Origin: Ulota crispa
Lineage: Eukaryota > Streptophyta > Bryopsida > Orthotrichales > Orthotrichaceae
Assembly: GCA_963920765.1 (NCBI GenBank)
Contig: OY987242.1
Location: forward strand, 28,482,002 to 28,546,001
Direction of reading: 5' to 3'
DNA length: 64,000 bases
The notes under the pieces: generated by a model
Database searches by the model: none
The model's input: the letters and a program-made list of their open reading frames with translations, nothing else
What the model was told of the DNA's origin: nothing
Shown here: piece after piece, positions 48,301 to 60,236 of the stretch
Layout: each line of letters opens with the position of its first letter
Position numbering within the stretch: position 1 is the first letter of the stretch
Translations under genes and position numbers: made by a program

Positions 48301-50362
48301 ACCAGGAAACGACAAAAAAGAAGAAGCGGAAGTATCCTGGCGGTACTTGGCACAACTGCTGTGGCCACAGACCACATCAACACCCCTGCGCGCAGCACTA
48401 TCCTGTATACCCATGTCATATATAGAAATCCCTCTTCAGTTACGTGGCTCACATACGCAAAGCAAGTACACATTCTCAGAAAAGGTCCCGAAGCCAAACA
48501 CTGTTATTAGAACATAACCAGAGGATATGCATCATGAACACCTGCGGCTAAGAACCCTACGGCCAAGCTCGAAAGCATAACTGCATAAATGGTACTATAA
48601 AACAAAGTTGAACACAGTAGCTACGATTTCAAACTGTTCTTGCATTTTCACCAAATACACCATATACCGTGGACCATGGTGATTACGACATCTCAAATTA
48701 TATACGTTTTTCAAATTTCGTGCGTTACTTTTGGCCACCTTGGAAGCCGCAAAGTAGCTTACAACCTTCTTAGACATCATGGTTGTTAGCCACATTAGAT
48801 ATTCACCCTGTTGCCATTGAACATGTAAAGTACATGATGTATTTGTGTTGAGAATTGTTTCGACTAGCAGCGATCTTCATTGCGAACTTGGGAGAACAGG
48901 GAGGTGTAACACTTACTGGCCAGAGAATGCTTTGGCCAACCATCCACCGGGAATCTGACTAATACAATAACCCCAAAAGAATGATGACTGCACCAGCCCT
49001 GCAGTCGTGGAGTTCCAGCCCAGCTGATGAGACATCGGAATGATGGCCACACTCATATTCACCTGCAAAAACAGCACTTGGTCTCAGAAAGCCGTCCTGC
49101 ACTTGACAGAGTTTTAAGGACGCAGAACATTCTGAAAACATTATAACAGCAATCAGCAACAAGAGAAAACCTCACAACACTAGAAGGTAAGATTAATATA
49201 CACTAAATCTAAGGTTTGGAATTCATTCACGCGACGATCCCTTTCCTGCAGATTGAAAAGTCACTCTCTTAAAATGCAAGTGTCATCCACACACGTGACT
49301 TGTAAGAAGTGAGATGATTTTAGATTCAACTATATCTAAGTACAACGCTTATGGTTCAAGGGTAGTCTACGCCTACTTCAAACTTCAACAATTCAATTCT
49401 TGTTCGTAAGGATCCAAGGAAAACATACTTCGCGCGAAAGAAAAGTCCTCAAAACTGGGATAGTAAGGAGTTCAGGGGACGTTGCGATGTCCTATTTGAC
49501 ACCAGAAAGGATTAACCACACAAGCACTGTTCTGATGATCACTGCTCGTGGAGAGAAACAACCATAATCCCATGGAACAATCACTCCTCACTAATCCTAC
49601 CGTAACAGGATTTGCATAATGAATGGTCTCCCAGTTAGGGTATGAGGTGTAACCCATAAAAAACCACGAATTCATCATATTGTGAAATAGTTAATTCAGG
49701 TGGGGCCAAATTTCATCTCATTAGAATCAGTGAAACATGTTGCATGTGGAAGTCAATAAATAAAGAAGATTGAACAGAACAAAGCCCTAATTCAAAACTA
49801 CAAGAAAGTTGACCGCCTTCCAAGGATTTAGGCAGGAGCACCAGAGAGAGTGAAGGCCAAGGAAGAGAACCCATACCTTATCCATGTTGCAGATAACAAA
49901 TGCAAAAGCCGTGGTCAGGATGAGCTTGACTCTTGGAGGCAAAGTTCCCCACGACGTAATGGAGCCGACCACGTCTTGGGCAATCGTCTCTGACGCTTCC
50001 GAAACCACCTCTGGCTTTTCTTCATTATCTTCTCCCACATCCGCCTTTCCATGATCTTGTTGTACTTGGTCGTCCCTCACCGGAACGTCGGGAGGAGGAG
50101 AACCGTAGGCTCGACAAATTGAAAATTTTCTATCCCTAAGGCATTGCGAGGATTCATTCTGGAACAGCGGATCGAATTTTTTGCTTCCCAAAGACAAACG
50201 CTGCCTGCATATTCTGATGTGCGTAGATTTCCTATTCGAAACCGGCCTGGCACTCTGTCCCCTGCACTTCCCATTGTGTGATAGAAGCTCTAGAGCACTA
50301 TTTCGCACCAAAGAACTAGTAGGATAGTGCACACCAGTCGAATTCGACAAGAGCGCCCTCAT
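42376..50362 (-). CDS. PHT4;5: Plastid anion/phosphate transporter, PHT4;5-like (MFS)
   Basis: Fifteen exons keep one frame for 613 residues: 50362-49877, 49062-48917, 48402-48303, 47627-47575, 47417-47343, 47186-47106, 46933-46842, 46738-46557, 46270-46155, 46003-45967, 45689-45594, 45213-45072, 43417-43365, 42993-42907, 42471-42376. All introns are GT-AG. Residues 1 to ~130 are Ser/Arg-rich, like a chloroplast transit peptide. Then comes a 12-helix major facilitator fold with PHT4 signatures: CNMDKVNMS, QSSFFWGY, GLGEGLSPAAATDLIAR, PLNERSRAVA, PAVWAMIYAHFCGNWGHYTL, CTHQDISPKYAS, GITNTVGAIPG. The membrane-half linker (~314-405) carries an Asn/Ser/Pro-rich stretch. The closest family I can recall is Arabidopsis PHT4;5, about 517 residues. 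Expected role: phosphate or organic anion transport across a plastid membrane. Intron 12 holds the MITE A4. The first in-frame ATG is at 50362. Confidence 0.92.
43591..44538 (-). mobile_element. piggyBac-like MITE, family A, copy A4, in PHT4;5 intron 12
   Basis: TTAA (43587-43590), CCCCTAAAGGACCGCGG at the left; GACAACGGTCCTTTAGGGG at the right, then TTAA (44539-44542). Length 948 bp, same orientation as A2 and collinear with it. It lies wholly within the intron between exons 45213-45072 and 43417-43365, so splicing need not be disturbed. Confidence 0.93.
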
Positions 50363-51134
50363 GACGCCTCCTGGAGTATGCCCACACACACTCACAAAAT
50401 TCACCTCGTTCCACCAACCAATTGCTACTGAAAAAAATAACACACTAAAACCTTGTTGAAGAAGGGTCTCTCAAGAGGAGAACCACCTTAATAACCCTTG
50501 TCTCCAAATCAAATGGACTGAGTGGTGACTCTGTATATTGGAGGTTTGTACGAGATTGCTTCCAGAGAATTTCGAACAGCTCACAATCTGTCAAACAGAA
50601 ACATTCAAGAAAAAGACAATTTGAATGAGAATCGTGATGTAATTCAAACTTTGCAACACCAAAGTCATCATTCAGCTCCGACGCTTTTAAGACGAAATGT
50701 AAACTACACAGCGAGAATTTGGCTTTCAAATCGGGAACAACGACAACCTGACAGAGTTCGGATCAGCTGTAAGTTAGTCCAATTCGAGAACAGGTCCAGG
50801 CGGTCGTAGCGACGGGGAATTCGCATTTGGATTGATCCGAGGAAACATGATTAGGGTGCCGGAAGAGCGCCAGGAGGTCTCCCGGAGAAGGGAGCATTGG
50901 AATTTGGCTATGGTGCCGTAGTTGATTCACTTGAGATCCGTTTTCTAAACAAGCGGTCAGGATATACTCGAATGATACGATCTAATGGCGACAAGGTTGT
51001 GTACGTGTCGATAAAGAATGGGTGGGATAGTGTGTTCAATGTACCAATCAAGTATTTATATTCCCTAGTTGACGCCTTGATTGATACCCGCTGTGCTACT
51101 TACATCGCTGTCAGGTGGTGTCTGGGTGACCGAC
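50363..51134. other. Upstream region of the PHT4;5-like gene
   Basis: Probable promoter and 5' UTR. A pyrimidine-rich TTTTTTTCAG on the minus strand (about 50439-50430) could be a 3' splice site of a 5' UTR intron. Nothing further was recognised. Confidence 0.35.
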
Positions 51135-51138
51135 TTAA

Positions 51139-51209
51139 CCCCTAAATGCCCACGGCACCCAATTTGAGTGTTTTTAACACTGAAAGTTGATACCGTGGGT
51201 AGTTAGGGG
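51139..51209. mobile_element. 71 bp piggyBac-like mini-element (family C ends)
   Basis: TTAA (51135-51138), CCCCTAAATGCCCACGG at the left; CCGTGGGTAGTTAGGGG at the right, then TTAA (51210-51213). The left end and next bases (CACCCAATTTGAGTG) resemble the terminal ~35 bp of C1 and C2, so this is a remnant consisting of little more than two ends. The right TTAA is shared with A5. Confidence 0.85.
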
Positions 51210-51213
51210 TTAA

Positions 51214-52382
51214 TTTCTAAAGGATCATTGTCCCTCTGCAGGACAAATGGGATTTTGGGCAAGTGCCTACAGGTAAATTACTTTGTGTGGTTTTCTGAAA
51301 CTTTTTTTGAAGGTGAGGAATTCAAAAACCTACGTGGGAATGTAATTTTTATTTTATTTGAGTGTCAAACAAAAAAGTTATACATGTTTTTTTGAAAAAT
51401 GGTGTTCGAGGGGCAGCTTGGGCAAGTACCTCCCTTTGTAAGTAGCAGAAGGGGTAGCTTCCAAGGGCAAGAAAATTTAGTAGATAGAAACCTTGGGTTG
51501 CCTTGTCTTAGCCTAGCTTGATAGCTTGAATTGACACGAAGAGGGGGCTGTAGCTAGCCATGTGGAGAATAATGGGAAGTAATTGTCATTGGACAGGCTA
51601 TTTGAGGAATGTGGAGTTATTAGGGTACCAATTTTGAGACTGTAGGCTTGCAGGGGGAGGCTTGTGGCTGATGCATGAAGAATGGAGGAGTACTGGTTAG
51701 GTTATTTAAAGGCAAGGAAACTAGGGGTGGGCCATGTGAAGGAAGGTACATGGAGTGGGGGGGATGGGCCCATTTTGTGAGATCCTAACCCCTCTATTCC
51801 ATGTGCCCTTCATAAAATTTTACATTTTAAATTTTTGAGCAAGTTTTTTTTAAGGTTTTTTTAAATTTTTAAATTTTTATGTGGTAAAAATTTGAGATTC
51901 CTCAGTTTTCACCGTTTAGATTGGTATGATTTGAACTTCTCAATTTTGTATAAATCCTCCAATTTTTCCTAATGTATATGCAAATTTCATGACCTTATGG
52001 CATTGCAAGATTTTAAAAAGCATGATTCACACCTCCAATTCATTTGAAAATTCTCCTACACATACCTAACTTGTTCTTCTACATGGGAAAAATAAACCTC
52101 AACTTTGCGTAGAGCATTTTTTTTGATATAAGAGTGGTCAAAGGATTCTAAAAATTTTGGGCAGCAGTAAAAAACACTTTTTTTTCACTTCAAATGTCAA
52201 AATCTCACTCCTATACATCTAGAATGAGATGATTTTCTTCCCTCATGTACTTTCCATAGTCTAGAGCAAGAACTTCTGGTTGGATTTCCAAAAATAATTT
52301 TTTTCCTACTTTTGTACTCACTCCCCCAAAAGTGGCAGTTTTCAATGCCTTTCTCACGAAAAAGGGCTTGGTCCTTTAGCGG
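51214..52382 (+). mobile_element. piggyBac-like MITE, family A, copy A5 (diverged)
   Basis: It starts TTTCTAAAGGATCATTGTCCC after the TTAA shared with the 71 bp element and ends GGCTTGGTCCTTTAGCGG before TTAA (52383-52386). The left terminal CCCC is mutated to TTTC and the right GGGG to GCGG. Internal and subterminal sequence matches A3. A GGGTAGC-rich insert of about 350 bp (51410-51790) is absent from the other copies. Confidence 0.8.
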
Positions 52383-52386
52383 TTAA

Positions 52387-52430
52387 CCCCTGAGCGCCCA
52401 CACGGAAACCGAGAAAATGAGGCCAAGGGG
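52387..52430. mobile_element. piggyBac-like left end, family D, partner not found
   Basis: CCCCTGAGCGCCCACACGG directly follows the TTAA at the edge of A5 and matches the left end of the complete D element at 60728. No inverted partner was found downstream, so this is a fragment or a copy with a degraded right end. Confidence 0.55.
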
Positions 52431-54973
52431 ACCATACTAGAAAACATTGTATGCCCCGAGTTGGGAACTTAGATTGGGGAGGATTCACCACTAAAATAGC
52501 AAAAAGGGTACTTGATGCACCCAATCGGAAATTTGTAGAACTTTTGATTGCACCATTTCGGAAATTATAATAGTCAAAATACAATTGACTATGTGGCAAC
52601 CGGCCAATTTTGGGGGAGTCCATGGCTATGGATGCAAAAATTCATGCCTTAGAGAAGGCTTCTTTTGATGAACTTTAGGCAGGGGGTGCGATTTACAAGT
52701 ATCTTGCTTGCTGCCAAATTTGGTGATGTTCTGACATCCGGAGGGTGCTTTTTTAGAGGCCCAAAGTTGCTAGGCTCACACGACATAGTGGACAATAGAC
52801 GGGGTACGGGTAAAGGCTTTGACCTTCACAAGGGCATGGCTCCCAATAGTACAGTTGCAAAACTGTTCTTTAGTCTAAGCCATGTGTGCCAAAACACCCC
52901 TAACGGTATGGAATTGGCCATAGCCGGTGGTCTCTACCCTCACACCTAAACCCTAAATTGCATGAAATGAAGGTTTAGCATATTGTTGTCATACTTGACT
53001 TGCACAATCCATACTTGTACGAGTGGTGAAACCCCCATCACTCACTATGTGACATGAGAATAATACCATATCCTAAACCCAAGTATAATTCCATGACAAT
53101 ACACCCATGATTGGGACTCCATTTCCTGCAAAGTCTGATCTTGGGAGGCCAGAATCAGGCCTGTGTGGCGCTCAAGAATAATACGCAGTATTCCCATTGT
53201 TGAGGAATCCTTCCAGACCTCAGTCCCCATTTCCGAACCTTCTGATCCCCAAACCTCCAAAAGTACCTTCCCCTTTTCCAAACCTCTCTCATTTCCGAAC
53301 CTCACTCCATTCCAAACCTCCCACTTCAAGAACCACTCATTTACCTCCATGCTTGAATATTGATTCAATTCTGTCCCATCATCACCAAATACTCCAGCTT
53401 TTTCCTTCGAATCCCGTTTCTTGCTGCGCTTCACTTTACAACAATGTAACATCGATTTTGTACAGCAATGCCGAGCTTTCCTTCAACGTCAAGCCCCTAA
53501 ATTGTGAAAACCCTCAAATAGTTCAGGATGATATTTTACGACTGCAACCGATAGCTCTTGTGTAAATTGAATGTAAGTTACCAAACTGAACATTCACTCT
53601 GCTCTTTGTATAAAAGAACTTCTCAGAAGCGTCCGAGGGTTGCATCATTTGTCGCCCTGCTGCAAAACCGCGAAGTACTCCCACATGCACATTCAAAGTT
53701 TGAATGTGAGTAAGTTACCGGCTGCCATGGCCTCCTGTTCCCATAGCTAGCTCACCTCACCTTTGCTTTGATAACGAAAGTCCTTAATTAGCTCGAACTA
53801 TACTCCAACCATAGGATGCTTCCAGAGAAACAAGACACGCGAGAAATCACGATCTGAGCCTAGAACTCTGTAACTTCGACGAGTCATTTTGGAAGTTAAA
53901 GCGAGGGCAATGAGTGCACGATTCGGAAAGAACAAAAAACAGCTGATTATAAGTAGAACAAGCTTCCCCTCCGCCTCACAATGAGGACTTACAGCCGGCT
54001 TTGTTCATTTCCTCCATAACAGGAAGGAGCTGAGGAATTTACCGATGCATGTCTCGACCTGCCTCGTGTGGATTGAAGATCAGCACATGTAGTAAAAGGC
54101 TGAGAAGTGAATAAGAAGGTCAAAATTATCAATGATCAGATATAGCACTCGTGAATCGTGATCCTCTCGTGGCAGATTCCAATAACATACTACAACCCCC
54201 GACTTACTGAAGGACATCTGTTGAGGATCTACTCCCCCAAGAGAAGAGACTTGGCTGACTTCTCCTGAATGGTGGAACATGGGAAGAAGAGGTGGAGACA
54301 GAACTGGATCCAAACTGGCCGACGCTGAAAGGGACCAGACGCATGTAAGGAAACGGCTGCAACTGCTCGATTCATATCAGACACAGATGCTGTACGAAGT
54401 ATGTGTCTCAATTTGAATGATCACGTATTCCAGAAACAGCGCTAAATTAACAACCTCAAACATGAACAAGAGGAGGATGAGACATTTAGGAACGAGACCC
54501 TCGATCCCCTCGACATGTGTGACTCTAGATTTGCCCCATTCATGCAGAGCACGAGCTATTCGTACTTTCGACATTGCCCGTCACTCGGGGGATTTTGCGC
54601 TCCACAGTACTGTAGGCCAGGGTGCGAAAGGACAGCGGAACCGCCTCATTCACAAAGGCTGGCCAATGCAACATTCAAGAGGATGATCCAACTCCGCTTG
54701 AAGTCGGGAGCAAAGCCAAAGCTCTCAGAAACGGAGGAGCTAGAGGTCATGCTCTTGTGAGCAACAAATGCGCTACGCTCCTTAAGACACACTACAGCTG
54801 GAAAGTCGCACGCACAATAAACTATTCTGCAAGAATCCTAACGTTGACCAATTCTAATAGTATGAAGCGCTCCCAAAGCACTCTGGAGCTGAGCAATCTC
54901 GATACTCCATTTGAGTGCAACGGCCTGATGAGACTCCGTTCCTGACATGACAAGCTGGCTGCTTCTACCGCAA
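52431..54973. other. Spacer and probable 3' UTR of agmatine deiminase
   Basis: No gene recognised. Between about 53215 and 53340 there is an imperfect tandem series of TTCCGAACCT / CCCAAACCTCC-like units, which produces long frames on both strands (53045-53565) that I do not regard as genes. The last few hundred bases before 54974 are probably 3' UTR. Confidence 0.4.
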
Positions 54974-57159
54974 TCACCAGGCGGCGGGGTGCTGCTGTGT
55001 GATGCAGTGGATGTTGCCGGCGTTCAGCACCACCTCCCGCGAGCTCACCCCGACCACCTTGTACTCCGGCCCATACGCTTCCTGGATGATCTCCAGCGCT
55101 CGCTTGTCCGCCGCCGCTGCCACGCCGCCGAACTGCGGCACCACCACGCCACCGTTGGCGCAGTAGTGGTTGATGTACGTCGACGGCAGCCGCTCGCCCG
55201 CAATGCGCGGCACAAACCCCTTCTCCACGTACCCCTTTGCCAGCCCGTTCGCCTCCTTGAAGGTACGGAACAGCGGCGGCGGCCGCGGCAGCTTGATCAC
55301 CTCTAGCTTGCGCCCCTTGGCGTCCGTGGTGCTCGTCAGCCGCTCGTACGCGTCCATCGACACCTCGTACTGCGGATCGTCGTGGTCGTCGGTCCACGCC
55401 AGCAGCACCACGCCCGGGCGCACGAAGCAGCAGAAGTTGTCCACATGGCCGTTCACCACGCCGTCGTCGCCCATGATGCCGCGCCAGAACCAGATGACCT
55501 TCTCGAGCCCCAGGTAATCCTTCAGCACCCCCTCGATGCCCGCCTTGACCAGCTGCGGGTTGCGCGACGTGTGCAGCAGGCACTCCTCCGTGCACATCAG
55601 CGTCCTGCAATGCATGCCCATTCACAATGCCATCTGTCAATGCAGCAGCAGCTTGGTTGCAACGATCAAAGTGATCACATTGTGATGCAGGTACAAATGA
55701 CTTGTGATCATGCTATATAGAATGATCTGCGGAGATTACAATTTCCAACAATCCTTCAACAAAATGACCTGAGCATCAGTCCATTGGAGCTGCGTGCAGA
55801 GTCGTCAATCAGATTGCAATTAGACGCGGTGACCAGAGCTTGAAGTCGAGAAGTGCTGGCATGGCTTACCCTTGGCCGTCGGAGTGGATGGAGCCGCCCT
55901 CTAGGTGGATGGGTGCCTCGAATACCTCCAGGCCATTCATCTGCAGCAATGCTCGCCCCGCGTTGTGGTCCTTGTCCCAGGTGGGCATCATGGTGGGCAA
56001 GCCCAGCTTCTTCTTGAGCAGCCCGCCGTAGCAGTCGTAGTCCCAGTGCACTCCGGCTACCACCCGCTTCCCCGTGGCAGGGTCGTCCTTGGCTATGCAC
56101 TGCCGCCCCAAGCCGCACCAGATCATCGAGGAATCAGGAGAATTTCAGTTACATCGGAACTCATTCACGATCTCGCGAAAGGGGAACATGATCAATTCCC
56201 CGTGTCTACCATAGTAATTAAAATGCAGATGAATCATCGAACATATTGAATGCAGCAAGGAGCAAGAGATCTGATGCTATACTCAGCAGGAGAGCTTACC
56301 GAGGGTCCCCAATCGCGGGTCCAGCCGTCCTCAATTTCAAGCTCCACGACGGTAACATTGGGCGCGTCCTTGAGATACTCGCGGGCAACCGCCGCCGGCT
56401 GCAAGTGATCAAAATGGGTAAACAACACAATGAAATATAATCAACTTGTCACCAGGAGCTCTATCACGAGAACAGGATCGCAGCAACAAGTTAGCTATCT
56501 AAAATTGACTGAGCATGGATGCGGAATTGAAGAGTGGAACTGCAAAAAGCGGCTGTTATGATGTGCCAGGATCCCATAGGATAAGCAGTTTAACCCTTTA
56601 ACGACGAGGGTTCTGAATACACACTAGAATTCGACCCATTTTCTGGTTGCCTCGCCATTAAAGGGTTGTTAACTCATGATGAATGTTGAGCTGCTGCTGC
56701 TGCTGCGGTAGCTCGGAGTTACTCACCTCGCCCGGGTGAGCAAACATGGTGAGCGGCTCGAACTGGGAGATGGCCTTGGCGATGGCGGCGTACTGCGCCT
56801 GCGCCGGCTTCGCATTGTCCCTCCACAGATTGCCGTCGTACGGCCACCCCATCCAGCACCCCGCGTGCTTCTCGAATTCCCCTGTCGCCAATCACCACGT
56901 CCGGCCAATTTTTACCAAAATCAGCGACCACGCGTACTCCACGGTAGACATGGCACGCATTCTGGACTGATCATATTTAGAAACGGATGAGCACATGAAA
57001 CGCTAGAACTAATTCTCGAGACACCCACAGGAAGCTCGAATTTTAGCAACTGAACATCAAACTACGTTTCTCCCCGGCATGGCGGACACAAATTAGAACC
57101 CACGTACCGGGCATGGTGTACCCCAGCTCCTTGGGAGTAGGCTTCGTAGCCGCCGCCAT
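54974..57159 (-). CDS. AIH: Agmatine deiminase (agmatine iminohydrolase)
   Basis: Five exons join in phase to 388 residues: 57159-57108, 56881-56727, 56398-56300, 56099-55870, 55604-54974, all GT-AG. Arabidopsis AIH is about 383. The enzyme hydrolyses agmatine to N-carbamoylputrescine and ammonia in the arginine-decarboxylase route to putrescine. Visible family motifs: GYTMP and WMGWP (27-31) then WRDN; W-T-R97-D98-W-G-P; LEGGSIHSDGQG (168-179); GDD-VVNGHVDNFCCF with H232 and D234; and GNIHC379ITQQ with the expected catalytic Cys. The active-site loop reads RDWGPS where the Arabidopsis enzyme has RD-GPT. Exon 4 was started at the CAG acceptor before TGC (56099), which preserves phase; reading further upstream would add residues with no counterpart. 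Exons are clearly GC-rich compared with the transporter. Intron 2 contains a 72 bp MITE. No transit peptide; probably cytosolic. Confidence 0.93.
56594..56665. mobile_element. 72 bp piggyBac-like mini-element in AIH intron 2
   Basis: TTAA (56590-56593), CCCTTTAACGACGAGGG at the left; CCTCGCCATTAAAGGG at the right, then TTGT (56666-56669). Ends are inverted repeats over about 15 bp. The right flank differs from TTAA at two bases. The end sequence resembles family F. Confidence 0.75.
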
Positions 57160-58657
57160 GGCCGCGGAGAAGAAACTCTGGAGACACAGGAGCATAAATC
57201 CATTCCACTTCCAATTAGCCCTTACTTCACCCCAAGCATTCCACAGAGAAAATCGGACAGCATGCATGGCATAGGTCTTCTTTCTAATTAGCTACAAGGT
57301 CACCAGAGATGAACAAAACTGTGAACATACCGGAAGTAGCAAAGTTTGAAGAAGCGGTAGCTGGCTGGGAATTCACGAAGTGTGCGTACTGGAAAATTGA
57401 ACGTTCTGCAGAAAAGATTATGCTGCCAGAGAAGGTGAGCTCGAGAGAGAGAGAAAGACTGGTCAAGACTGAATTGAATTATGTGAAGAGCTTGCACAAT
57501 GGACCGCCGGATTTATAGTATATCTGACGGAGATGGACAAGCTGCAGCATCTTGTACCTTGTCTCCTTCAAATCCGGAGGATCTAACTTTTCTACACCCA
57601 CGCCAGGAACCGTAGACGAATCTGGAACTTGGAATCTGCACCCGAATCAGCGCCTCGTACTTAGTCTTTTTGTGGTTGTGCCTTCGTTCTAGCTACTGGA
57701 GTGGAATCCGTTTAACTTAACTTAATTCTGGCTCAAGAGGTTTGTGAGCTTCTAAAAACTTTATTCGAATGTCAGCGGAATCTTGAAGAATGTTACCGCT
57801 CTCCACAGATTGGAAGTGCATGCCTGATGAACGGGATGGCTCTCTCTTGTTAGCTGAGCTTTCTGTGAAGGAGCTTCTAGTCGATTAGAGCTCCAGCTCC
57901 GTTGTTGGGGCTTTGCCTTGGTCACCAGCCCGAAGAAGATTTGCTGCGGTAACGTCCTTGGTCAGCATGCTACGTGGAGCATCTCCTTCTATTTCCTTCT
58001 TGAGTCTCGAGTCTCCACATACAGTGGCCTTGTGGCCTTTTTTCATCATCCATGAGGCTCTTTTTTTATCATCCATGTTTAGGGTGCGACAATTTTCAGT
58101 AACATCGATATGCCACATCCCATTTACTAGACCAGTTCACAGAGAAACTGGGCAGCTTGCTCTGATGCAAGGGTTCTGTGACTTTGGCTTGCATAGGCGC
58201 ATGGGTGGTGGCCAGTATGCCAGCAATTGGATGTTTTCCAGTTTGCAAGTTGTCCCATCACTACACCCCCAAGTTTCACTGGTGCTTGTAAGTCGGGTAT
58301 GTGTCCTCCTTTTTCCAACTTTTTGATCCAATGACACCCTAGTAACATGCAGGTCATGCAGCTGGTCTCCCTTCTTCGATGCGGGATTTTTGTCCAGTTG
58401 TAAATTTATTTCTTGGGGCGGGATAAGGTGCTCTCCACGCCCTATTGCTGGGCCTCAGTGCATGCCTGCTTCTATTATTTTGCAGTAGCAGAGCCGCAGA
58501 GCCTTTCTTGAGGCGGGATATTTGTCTGTATGCAGTTTATCCCCATGGTACCTCCTGGATGCGGGGTTTGCACGACTGGTAGCATGAACATGTGGAGTTC
58601 ACCTGGCTTCCTCTGGCAGGGCTTGGAAACGTGCTGCTCAGCCACACCGTGAGGGAT
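57160..58657. other. Upstream region of AIH and unassigned moderate-GC stretch
   Basis: 57160-57600 is probably the 5' UTR and promoter of AIH. Between 57.9 and 58.65 kb the sequence is less AT-rich, with recurring GCGGGATTTTTGTC-like phrases, but I recognise no gene. A 137-codon frame at 57913-58326 has no domain I know. Confidence 0.35.
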
Positions 58658-58668
58658 TTAACCCCTAA

Positions 58669-58992
58669 GGTAGGAGGCTCATAAACCGACCATCTAAGGG
58701 CTGAAGCTGAATTCTGGGGAGGTGGAACTTATTGAAATATTTTTGAGTAAATTTTTCTTGAAAGAAAAGAAGATTTAGCATCTAACCCAAGTTGTTTTGT
58801 ACTTTTTGGAGCTTTTTGGAATTAGTTATGAAATTTTGAAGCTAAAGTGACATAGGGCTTTAAAACCACCCACCTCTTCAAATGTACACTATTTGTACAT
58901 TTTGGAAACTTGTGAAAAAGAGCATGTATAAGAGGAGTACATTTTAGAAGGTGGGCGGCTTAAGAGCCTAGACAATTTATGAGCCTCCTACC
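58669..58992. mobile_element. GGTAGG-ended element J2 nested in C2
   Basis: GGTAGGAGGCTCATAAACC at the left and TTTATGAGCCTCCTACC at the right are inverted repeats of about 17 bp. It splits the C2 terminus CCCCTAAATGCCC, with CTAA on the left (58665-58668) and TTAA on the right (58993-58996). The undisturbed C1 end shows CTAA as the original target, so a 4 bp duplication with one later change is supported. Confidence 0.88.
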
Positions 58993-59276
58993 TTAAATGC
59001 CCAAGGGTGCTTTTCTTGTTTTTGGAAGGCAATTTTCAAGTTTTGTATTGTCCAAGATCATTATTAAACATCAAAACAAAATTGTAACCATAGAATCTTG
59101 AACCTCAAGGCTTCTAGATGGTGCTATCCAAAAAAAATCCAAAATGGTCATGTGAATTTTAAGATATTTGTGATTGAATGTGTATGAGTATGGATTTTTT
59201 TGGTTTTTTTGGAGCTGCCCAAAACTTCTAATGCAAATTGGCAATTCTTGGATACAAAATTGGGAAACAACCGTTT

Positions 59277-59704
59277 GAGAAAATGTGGACTCACGAGAGG
59301 GTTGCCAGGAAATGGTTTAGGGGACCCAACATTGCATTTATTTTGTCCTTTACCCCTATTACTGTTTCAGGGGTACACTCAAAGTGCCAGAGGAGGGCAT
59401 AGGTGTTGGTACAAGAAAATCCATATTCAAATAGCCCAGGTCATGTAGTTTATTGTTATATTTTTAAAGTATTAGGGGTACACTCAAAGTACTAGAGGAG
59501 GGCAGAGGTGCTGGTACAAGAAAATCCATATTCAAATAGCCCAGGTCATGCAATTTATTGTTATAATATTACTTGTCCTACTCGGAAGTTAGAGAAGGTA
59601 GCAACATGTTTGTGTCAGGTAAGATGTACTTAGCTCATGTAGGCCTCTGTTAATAGCTGAAGATGTCAATCCTTGGCAGCCCTCTGGCAAGTCCAAATTT
59701 TCTC
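59277..59704. mobile_element. Inserted element with GAGAAAAT ends, probably Mutator-like
   Basis: Absent from C1 at the same site. Ends GAGAAAATGTGGACT and AGTCCAAATTTTCTC (with an intervening mismatch) are inverted repeats, with further matching GAGGG-TTGCC / GGCAGCCCTC inward. Beyond the right end, 10 extra bases (TAATGCATTT) before collinearity resumes imply a target duplication of about 9-10 bp, now diverged from the left flank ACAACCGTTT. Inside is a tandem duplication of about 105 bp (59370-59474 and 59475-59572). Confidence 0.7.
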
Positions 59705-60235
59705 TAATGCATTTAGGATGCTTTAGTGTTTACTGTTGTTACTTGAAAACAAGTGGCCCCCCTTCCAAATCCGTGACCACAATTTCACAAATTAATGAGC
59801 CTGCAACACAATTGTCAAAGCGCAATCGCCTAATACAAAGAATTTTTTTTAGCTTCAAGTCTAGACCAAAAATCATTATGAAAGAAAGAGAATTAAATGG
59901 TGAATGAATCCTAATTTTTATAACAAAGACGTTCCAAGTGAAATCAGTCCAAAAACACTTTTAGATTTTGTTAGATGACAAAAATTTCAGTAAAAGGGCC
60001 CTCACTGCCTAAGGGAGTGCCCAAGGGAAATCTTTACTTTTTCTCAACTTAATGCCTGTGTTTTCAATGTGACAACTTGTCATAGGCTTTGTGACACTAA
60101 TCATGACACTATTTACAACACTACTCAAGACACAATAGGTATACTGGAAGTTTAACCTCCACCAAAAACAATTGGATTAAGATATAGAGGAAATTAAAAT
60201 TGAGCACTAAAGTTAACTTATGCCCACAACTTCTC

Positions 60236-60236
<1 letters not shown>

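Noticed and set aside
50363-50443. Longer N-terminus for the transporter
   Set aside because: The upstream frame opens with GTG; the first ATG is at 50362 and gives a normal transit-peptide-like start.
53045-53565. Opposing 122-135 codon frames
   Set aside because: They arise from an imperfect tandem repeat rich in CCGAACCTC-like units. No domain or splice context.
54822-55640. 272-codon Gly/Ala/Arg-rich frame over agmatine deiminase exon 5
   Set aside because: An out-of-frame reading of a GC-rich exon; the true frame carries the agmatine deiminase motifs.
56100-56126. Extending agmatine deiminase exon 4 upstream to include MIWCGLGRQ
   Set aside because: There is no splice acceptor there, and the CAG before TGC at 56099 joins in phase and aligns with the family.
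57913-58326. 137-codon plus-strand frame
   Set aside because: No recognisable domain, no supporting neighbours, and overlapping minus-strand frames of similar length. Left unassigned.
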